Of a stretch of 64,000 nt of DNA, positions 59,101 through 64,000 are shown piece after piece. The notes beneath the pieces were generated by a model. That model did no database searches. It was not told the origin of the DNA and was given only the letters and a program-made list of their open reading frames with translations. The DNA lies in the NCBI GenBank assembly GCA_040398845.1, contig JBBATH010000006.1:1-64000 (forward strand), written 5' to 3'. Position 1 is the stretch's first letter; each line of letters starts with the position of its first letter. Made by a program: the position numbers and the translations under genes. This stretch comes from WLND01 sp040398845. Lineage in GTDB: Bacteria > Actinomycetota > Actinomycetes > S36-B12.

Positions 59101-60369
59101 CTACTTGGGCAGTAGGTCAACGGCGAGGGTCGGCCAGATCACCGGTGTCATGGGCTTCCTGTCCCCGGTCCAAGGCGCTGGTACCGTGCCGAGTCGGCGC
59201 ATGATCGCGTAGGCGGGGAACTCGTAGCGCGATCGAGCCTCCTTGAACATCAGCCAGGCTTCGTCCGGGCTTCTCTCGATCGGGAACCCGGAACGTCGCA
59301 GGACATCAACAGCGAAATCGAACTCCTCGCGAGTGATCTGGACCGGGATCTCCTCACCGGCTTCCAATCCAAGGACGCCCTCGGTCGACATCCCAGCAGC
59401 GCTGTCCTGGGCGGCCGCCTCATGCACGGCGATGATCTCGTCCTGCCATGCCGGGAGGGAGAGGGAACGCGGAAACGTGTGATGCACCCCACCGAGGAAC
59501 CGTCCGACGAACGGGATCCTGCTGCGGCGCGGACGGTCGGCGAAGAAGTTGATGTAGAGCAGGTTGAAGGTTTGCGTGCCCTCAAGGAGTACGCGATAGC
59601 AGTCGCGGCGCGGGAGGCTACTCGTCAGCGACACCTTGAGCGCTGCGGCATCCATGACGGCGAGGAGTGACACCGTGAAGTGGCGACGGGCGCGGGGCGA
59701 TCGGACGTACATGAGCATCGGGTAGGTGATGTGGGTGAGCCGGGTGCTCGCCGCCCACAGGGTCCAGGTGTCGAAGAGTCGATCGAGGGTGTCGAGGGAG
59801 CCGGTGAGCGATGTTCTTGAGAGCAATTCCGGGCCCCATGCAGGGTCACCGGCCTCGCTGACAAGCATGTTTACGTTGATCTCGCGGTCGATGAACGCCT
59901 GGTAGATCGTCGGAAGGAATCCGATGAGCATGGCGATGACGATCGGGCCGGTTGCCGCTGCGATGAAGTCGATGACGGTCTGGTTCTCGGCGTCACTGCC
60001 CGCGAAGCCGAGGGTGAGCAGGCTCGACCCGGACTCGCGCATTGAGTCACCGAGGTCGGTGCCGCCGGCGCCGTAGAGCATGAACCCGTAGGCGACGAGG
60101 AATCCGACGAGCCAGGCAATGAGCAGTCCCAAAATGATGATGGGTCCGATCCAGGCAAGGGCTGCGTCGCGGGCGGTGTAGGTACGGCGGGTGAGTGCGA
60201 TCGCGCGAACAACAGTGATGATGAGCCACATCACGGCGTCGGTGTAGAGCGATCGCAGAGGCCTCGGCACGATGACCGTGCGCATGAGGCTGATGGTCAC
60301 GATGAGGAACAGCAGTGCCCCGAGGGTGAAGGCGAAGCCTCGCGAGGCGAGTTCCGCGGTGAGGTTCAT
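59101..60369 (-). CDS. Ion-channel-like membrane protein with large cytoplasmic domain
   Basis: 422 residues. Three or four spans lie in residues 10-150: FAFTLGALLFLIVTISLMRTV, AWIGPIIILGLLIAWLVGFLVAYGFMLY, a re-entrant segment SMRESGSSLLTLGFAGSDAENQT, and TGPIVIAMLIGFLPTIY. The pore-helix plus TLGFAG resembles the two-TM potassium channel filter TVGYG but is not canonical. The remaining ~270 residues are soluble and unrecognised. Selectivity is unknown. It is divergent from DUF4446, with ~80 bases between. Confidence 0.68.
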   Translation of the reverse strand: MNLTAELASRGFAFTLGALLFLIVTISLMRTVIVPRPLRSLYTDAVMWLIITVVRAIALTRRTYTARDAALAWIGPIIILGLLIAWLVGFLVAYGFMLYGAGGTDLGDSMRESGSSLLTLGFAGSDAENQTVIDFIAAATGPIVIAMLIGFLPTIYQAFIDREINVNMLVSEAGDPAWGPELLSRTSLTGSLDTLDRLFDTWTLWAASTRLTHITYPMLMYVRSPRARRHFTVSLLAVMDAAALKVSLTSSLPRRDCYRVLLEGTQTFNLLYINFFADRPRRSRIPFVGRFLGGVHHTFPRSLSLPAWQDEIIAVHEAAAQDSAAGMSTEGVLGLEAGEEIPVQITREEFDFAVDVLRRSGFPIERSPDEAWLMFKEARSRYEFPAYAIMRRLGTVPAPWTGDRKPMTPVIWPTLAVDLLPK

Positions 60370-60448
60370 CGTGCGCCCTCATGACCCATGAGTGCCACGA
60401 AACCTGACTTTACAAGTTCGAGGGCTTTGGGCGACTACTCTTTCGCTT

Positions 60449-60940
60449 GTGATCATCTCCCCGGAAGACAGCGGAATTCTCATCATTGCGGCCCTCTCGG
60501 TCGGATTTGTAGGGGTTGTCCTCGGGCTGTTCGCGGTCATCCGCCTGGCTTGGCTCCGTCGCACCTACGCCCTGCTCCAGGTATCCGAGGGCCGGGAGAC
60601 CTTCGTTGATGTCGTCGCCCGCACCATCGAGGACTTTCGAGCCCTTCGCACCGACGTCCACGCCCTCGATCGTGAGCTCGCGAATACCCGGGGAGATCTC
60701 CGCGAGGCACTCCGGCACGTCTCGGTCGTTCGTTATGACGCCTTTGGCGACATGGCCGGACGCTTCTCCTTCTCGGCTGCCCTCCTCGACGACCAAGGCG
60801 ACGGCCTCATCCTCACCTCGATCCACGGCCGCGCCGAAACCCGCACCTACCTCAAGGGCATCAAGGGCGGCTCCTCCGAGGTTGGTCTCTCGCCGGAGGA
60901 GTTGGAGGCGGTGAAAATCGCCAAGGGCGACGATAAGTGA
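60449..60940 (+). CDS. DUF4446 family protein
   Basis: About 163 residues from GTG at 60449 (a start at 60392 would add 19 residues). IISPEDSGILIIAALSVGFVGVVLGLFAVIRLAWLRRTYALL is a single N-terminal span. The C-terminal domain reads ALRHVSVVRYDAFGDMAGRFSFSAALLDDQGDGLILTSIHGRAETRTYLKGI, the DUF4446 signature. It is a membrane-anchored protein of unknown function; linkage to pheA is common in actinobacteria. The stop overlaps pheA by 4 bases. Confidence 0.85.
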   Translation: MIISPEDSGILIIAALSVGFVGVVLGLFAVIRLAWLRRTYALLQVSEGRETFVDVVARTIEDFRALRTDVHALDRELANTRGDLREALRHVSVVRYDAFGDMAGRFSFSAALLDDQGDGLILTSIHGRAETRTYLKGIKGGSSEVGLSPEELEAVKIAKGDDK

Positions 60941-61857
60941 CCCGGATCTCGTTCCTCGGGCCACGAGGTACCTTCGCCGAAGCTGCACTGCGCACCCTCA
61001 AGATCGCCGACGGTGCTGACCTCCTCCCCGCGGAGTCCGTCCACGCAGCGCTGCGCATGGTCCGAGCGGGTGAGTCAGACCTCGCGCTGGTACCGATCGA
61101 GAACTCGGTTGAAGGCGCCGTCACCCTCACTCTTGACGAACTCACGAACGGCCCACCGCTCGTGATCGTCGATGAGGCGGTGCTCCGGGTGCAGTTCAGT
61201 CTTCTCGCGCTGGACGGGGTCGCGCTCACCGACATCGACCGCATCGCCACCCATCCGCATGCGCACGCTCAGGTGATGGGCTGGCTGCGGGACAACCTCC
61301 CGGGCGCCGTCGTTCTTCCGGCCCTCTCGACCGCCGGAGCCGCGGCAGCCCTGCTCGAGATGCCACGCCCCTTCGACGCGGCCATTGCGCAGGCGATTGC
61401 TGCGGAGATTTACGACCTGAGGATCCTCGCCGATGACATTGGCGACACGAAGGACGCGACAACCCGGTTCGTCCTCGTCTCAAGACCAGGGGCCATGCCG
61501 GACCCGACCGGCGCTGACAAAACCACGCTGAGCCTGTTCATGCATGACGACCATCCCGGGGCACTCCTCGCTATCCTCACCGAATTCGGTGTTCGAGGGG
61601 TCAACCTGACTCGCATCGAATCCCGACCGACGAGGCGCGCACTCGGCGACTACTTCTTCAGCGTTGACCTCGAGGGCCACGTCGCCGATGCCCGGGTCGC
61701 TGAAGCACTCATGGGCCTGCACCGGATCTGCCTCGATGTCAGATACTTGGGCTCGTATCCGCGACATGACGGCAAGGCACCGGTGCTGCGCCAAGGCGTC
61801 ACTGATGCGGATTTCGCCGAGGCAACGCAGTGGCTCGGCCAACTGAAGGGGAACTGA
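60937..61857 (+). CDS. pheA: Prephenate dehydratase
   Basis: 306 residues from a GTG overlapping the DUF4446 stop. The dehydratase domain (residues 1-185) starts ISFLGPRGTFAEAAL and has LVPIENSVEGAVTLTLDEL; KDATTRFVLVSR carries the TRF motif with the catalytic Thr. The C-terminal ACT domain has KTTLSLFMHDDHPGALLAILTEFGVRGVNLTRIESRP, where GALL and ESRP bind phenylalanine for feedback inhibition. It converts prephenate to phenylpyruvate in phenylalanine synthesis. Cytoplasmic. Confidence 0.95.
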   Translation: MTRISFLGPRGTFAEAALRTLKIADGADLLPAESVHAALRMVRAGESDLALVPIENSVEGAVTLTLDELTNGPPLVIVDEAVLRVQFSLLALDGVALTDIDRIATHPHAHAQVMGWLRDNLPGAVVLPALSTAGAAAALLEMPRPFDAAIAQAIAAEIYDLRILADDIGDTKDATTRFVLVSRPGAMPDPTGADKTTLSLFMHDDHPGALLAILTEFGVRGVNLTRIESRPTRRALGDYFFSVDLEGHVADARVAEALMGLHRICLDVRYLGSYPRHDGKAPVLRQGVTDADFAEATQWLGQLKGN

Positions 61858-61859
61858 AC

Positions 61860-62837
61860 GTGCGCTACTTCGTCACCGGGGCCGCCGGCTTCATCGGCTC
61901 CCACTTCGTCCGCCAATTGCTCGGTGGAGCGTATGGGCCTGCCGTCACCGGCGTCACCGTCTACGACAAGCTCACCTACGCCGGCAACCCGGCGAATCTC
62001 GCGTCGGTCGCTGGCGACTCGCGCTACTCGTTCGTCCAGGGCGATATCTGCGACGGCACACTCCTGGACTCCGTACTTCCGGGCCACGACATCGTCGTGA
62101 ACTTCGCGGCCGAGACCCACGTCGACCGCTCGATCTCGGGCCCGCAGGAGTTCCTGCTCACCAATGTTGTTGGTGCGCAGACACTATTCGACGCCTGCTT
62201 GCGCCACGGGATCCCGCGCACCGTACACATCGGCACCGATGAGGTCTACGGCTCGATCGACGAGGGCTCATGGACTGAAAGCGAGCCACTCCTCCCGAAC
62301 TCCCCATACTCGGCGGCCAAGGCAGCGGCCGAAATGCTCGTGCGCGCATACCACGTCACGTACGGGCTCAATATCTCTTCGACCCGCTGCTCGAACAATT
62401 ACGGGCCCTTCCAATTCCCCGAGAAGCTCATCCCCCTGTTCGTCACGAATCTCATCGATGGCGGCAAGGTCCCGCTTTACGGCGACGGTCTCAACGTTCG
62501 CGACTGGCTCCATGTCGACGACCACTGCCGCGGTATCGCCATCGTCATCGAGAAGGGTGAGCCGGGGCAGTCCTACAACATCGGCGGCGGCCTGGAACTG
62601 AATAACCGCGAGATCACCGAGCAGGTCCTCGAGGCGATGGGCGCAGACTGGGATTCCGTTCAGCCGGTCGAGGACCGCAAGGGCCACGATCGCCGCTACT
62701 CGGTCGACGACTCCCGACTCCGCGCGATGGGATACGAGCCCCAGCATGCATTCGCGGACGGCCTTGCCGAGACCATCGCCTGGTACCGGGCGAATGAGGC
62801 ATGGTGGCGGCCACTGAAGGCCAAGGCTGCGATCTAG
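61860..62837 (+). CDS. rmlB: dTDP-glucose 4,6-dehydratase
   Basis: 325 residues from GTG at 61860, two bases after pheA. YFVTGAAGFIGSHFVRQLLG is the NAD loop; NFAAETHVDRSISGP and HIGTDEVYGSIDEGSWTE carry the Thr-Asp-Glu dehydration triad; YSAAKAAAEML has Tyr/Lys; and TRCSNNYGPFQFPEKLIPLFVTN the substrate loop. It makes dTDP-4-keto-6-deoxyglucose, the second step to dTDP-L-rhamnose. An upstream GTG/ATG in frame lies inside pheA and is not used. Confidence 0.94.
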   Translation: MRYFVTGAAGFIGSHFVRQLLGGAYGPAVTGVTVYDKLTYAGNPANLASVAGDSRYSFVQGDICDGTLLDSVLPGHDIVVNFAAETHVDRSISGPQEFLLTNVVGAQTLFDACLRHGIPRTVHIGTDEVYGSIDEGSWTESEPLLPNSPYSAAKAAAEMLVRAYHVTYGLNISSTRCSNNYGPFQFPEKLIPLFVTNLIDGGKVPLYGDGLNVRDWLHVDDHCRGIAIVIEKGEPGQSYNIGGGLELNNREITEQVLEAMGADWDSVQPVEDRKGHDRRYSVDDSRLRAMGYEPQHAFADGLAETIAWYRANEAWWRPLKAKAAI

Positions 62838-62839
62838 CC

Positions 62840-63700
62840 GTGCGGGTACTCGTCACCGGATCCCTCGGGCAACTCGGCCGTGAGTTCGTGTCCCTCATCT
62901 CGGCGCGTAATGGCGACGCCGTGCTCGGGCTCGATCGCCCGGATATCGACATCACCGACCCAGAGTCGGTTGCCCCTGCCCTAGCCGCATTCGAGCCCGA
63001 TGTCGTGATCAACTGCGCGGCCTGGACCGCGGTTGACGAGGCCGAGACCCATGAGGCAGCCGCGCTACTCGTTAACGGTGAAGGCCCGCGGGTGCTCGCA
63101 GCAGCGTGCGCGAGCACCGGCGCGTGGATCGTCCATCTCTCAACCGACTACGTCTTCTCAGGTGACGCCACGACGCCATATGCGACGGACGCGACCCCCG
63201 CGCCGCGTTCCGCCTACGGCCGCACGAAGCTCGCCGGTGAGATCGCGGTGCAGGCAGAGCTTCCCGACCGTCACTACCTCGTTCGCACCGCGTGGCTCTA
63301 CGGCCTCGGCGGCGGCAACTTCGTGAAGACGATGCTGAGGCTCGAACGCGAACGCGAGACGGTTTCAGTGGTCAACGACCAGTTCGGGCAGCCCACGTAC
63401 GCCCGCGACCTCGCCCTTCAGATCCTCATGCTCCTCGATGCCAGGCCGCCGGCCGGCACCTTCCATGCGACGAACGGCGGCGCTACGAACTGGTACGAGT
63501 TCACCCGCGCGATCTTCGAGCAGGTCGGGGCCGACCAGGCACGGGTCCTCCCCACCGACTCCTCGACTTTCGTCCGCCCCGCGCCCCGCCCCTCGTACTC
63601 GGTGCTCGGCCACGAATGCTGGGAACAGGCCGGGCTCCCTGGGATGCGCGACTGGCGAGAGGCGCTGGGCGCCGCATTCGCTGACGGCATGGCCGAGTGA
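62840..63700 (+). CDS. rmlD: dTDP-4-dehydrorhamnose reductase
   Basis: 286 residues from GTG at 62840, two bases after rmlB. VRVLVTGSLGQLGREFV binds NAD(P)H; DVVINCAAWTAVDEAE and HLSTDYVFSGDATTPYATD are RmlD signatures; SAYGRTKLAGEIAVQ carries Tyr/Lys. The last step of dTDP-L-rhamnose synthesis. rmlA and rmlC are not in the window; rmlC could be fused elsewhere or downstream. Compare the second family member at 1106. Confidence 0.92.
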   Translation: MRVLVTGSLGQLGREFVSLISARNGDAVLGLDRPDIDITDPESVAPALAAFEPDVVINCAAWTAVDEAETHEAAALLVNGEGPRVLAAACASTGAWIVHLSTDYVFSGDATTPYATDATPAPRSAYGRTKLAGEIAVQAELPDRHYLVRTAWLYGLGGGNFVKTMLRLERERETVSVVNDQFGQPTYARDLALQILMLLDARPPAGTFHATNGGATNWYEFTRAIFEQVGADQARVLPTDSSTFVRPAPRPSYSVLGHECWEQAGLPGMRDWREALGAAFADGMAE

Positions 63701-63713
63701 CCCGCACCTTCGG

Positions 63714-63734
63714 GTAGCCCGTCGGCAGGGCTAC
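63714..63734. terminator. Bidirectional terminator-like hairpin
   Basis: GTAGCCC (63714-63720) and GGGCTAC (63728-63734) form a perfect 7-bp stem with a 7-base loop, between the convergent rmlD and HAD genes. No long T-run follows. Confidence 0.55.
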
Positions 63735-63749
63735 GCCTCGGACGACCCG

Positions 63750-64000
63750 TCAGCGTGAGGCGAGGAGTGCGTCGATCACCTCGGCGACGCCATCACCAGG
63801 CGTGGCATCGGTCATGGCATCGGCGACATTCGTAACGGCGCGGGGTGCGGAGCCCATCGCAACGCCGGTACCGGCCCACGCGAGCATGTCGATGTCGTTC
63901 CACGAGTCGCCGACCGCCACGGTGCGTGCCGGGTTGACATCGAGGCGGGTGCAGAGCTTGGCGAGCATGGTCGCCTTACTCACGCCCGTGGGGCCGATGT
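63750..64000 (-). CDS. Cof-type HAD hydrolase, 3' part (partial at window edge)
   Basis: The reverse strand encodes the C-terminus HIGPTGVSKATMLAKLCTRL, then ARTVAVGDSWNDIDMLAWAGTGVAMGSAPRAVTNVADAM. The Lys (GVSK) and the GDxxND motif are HAD motifs III and IV, as in Cof/YbiV-type sugar-phosphate phosphatases. TPGDGVAEVIDALLAS is a typical ending. The N-terminus lies beyond the window, so the specificity cannot be judged. Convergent with rmlD. Confidence 0.85.
   Translation of the reverse strand, partial: IGPTGVSKATMLAKLCTRLDVNPARTVAVGDSWNDIDMLAWAGTGVAMGSAPRAVTNVADAMTDATPGDGVAEVIDALLASR

Noticed and set aside
1..64000. tRNA, rRNA, phage or IS transposase genes
   Set aside because: No sequence with tRNA cloverleaf features, no rRNA core and no transposase or integrase motif (DDE, tyrosine recombinase) was recognised in any frame.

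Overview
The window is a high-GC chromosomal segment from an actinobacterium (Actinomycetota). Evidence is the dense packing with 4-bp start/stop overlaps, frequent GTG and TTG starts, and actinobacterial marker families (a SEC-C/DUF5926 protein, DUF4446 next to pheA). The sequence alone does not fix genus or family. I saw no rRNA, tRNA or CRISPR array.

About 0-45 kb is a cell-surface polysaccharide locus. At 0-2 kb are a HAD hydrolase fragment, an SDR and an RmlD-like reductase. A decayed toxin-antitoxin pair and a GT2 gene follow. From 4.1 to 18.7 kb runs one tightly packed + strand operon of twelve genes: an asparagine-synthetase-like amidotransferase, a glutaminase/PP-loop sugar amidotransferase fusion, three GT4 glycosyltransferases, a hexapeptide acetyltransferase, a DegT aminotransferase, a Gfo/Idh/MocA dehydrogenase, two nucleotide-sugar dehydrogenases, an epimerase and a WecA-like sugar-1-phosphate transferase. 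Four of the enzyme types match the WbpA/WbpB/WbpE/WbpD route from UDP-GlcNAc to a 2,3-diacetamido uronic acid. The amidotransferase fusion would turn the 3-acetamido group into an acetamidino group. From 18.6 to 44.1 kb, short operons on both strands encode many multi-spanning membrane proteins (probable lipid-sugar-dependent GT-C enzymes), GT2, GT4, GT61 and CgeB-like glycosyltransferases, a polyprenyl-phosphate sugar synthase and a fused histidine phosphatase/class III aminotransferase. No Wzx flippase, Wzy polymerase or ABC exporter was recognised.

About 44-58 kb is mixed accessory and housekeeping DNA: a decayed Phd/RelE pair, secreted proteins, a family of short repeats, a GlcD-like FAD oxidase, an Xre-ImmA/IrrE protein with a PIN-like partner, a secreted glycoside hydrolase carrying a degenerate HNH-like domain, a phosphatase, a GDPD, remnants of a DUF4143 ATPase and a protease, and an intact DUF4143 ATPase preceded by tandem repeats. 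From 59 to 64 kb are a channel-like membrane protein, DUF4446, pheA, rmlB, rmlD and the end of a Cof-type HAD gene. The rml genes probably supply dTDP-rhamnose to the same envelope polysaccharide.

Two themes stand out. One is the self-contained amidino-sugar cassette. The other is that every toxin-antitoxin or ATPase locus, intact or decayed, lies near its own short repeat array (12, 13, 22, 25 or 74 bp units).
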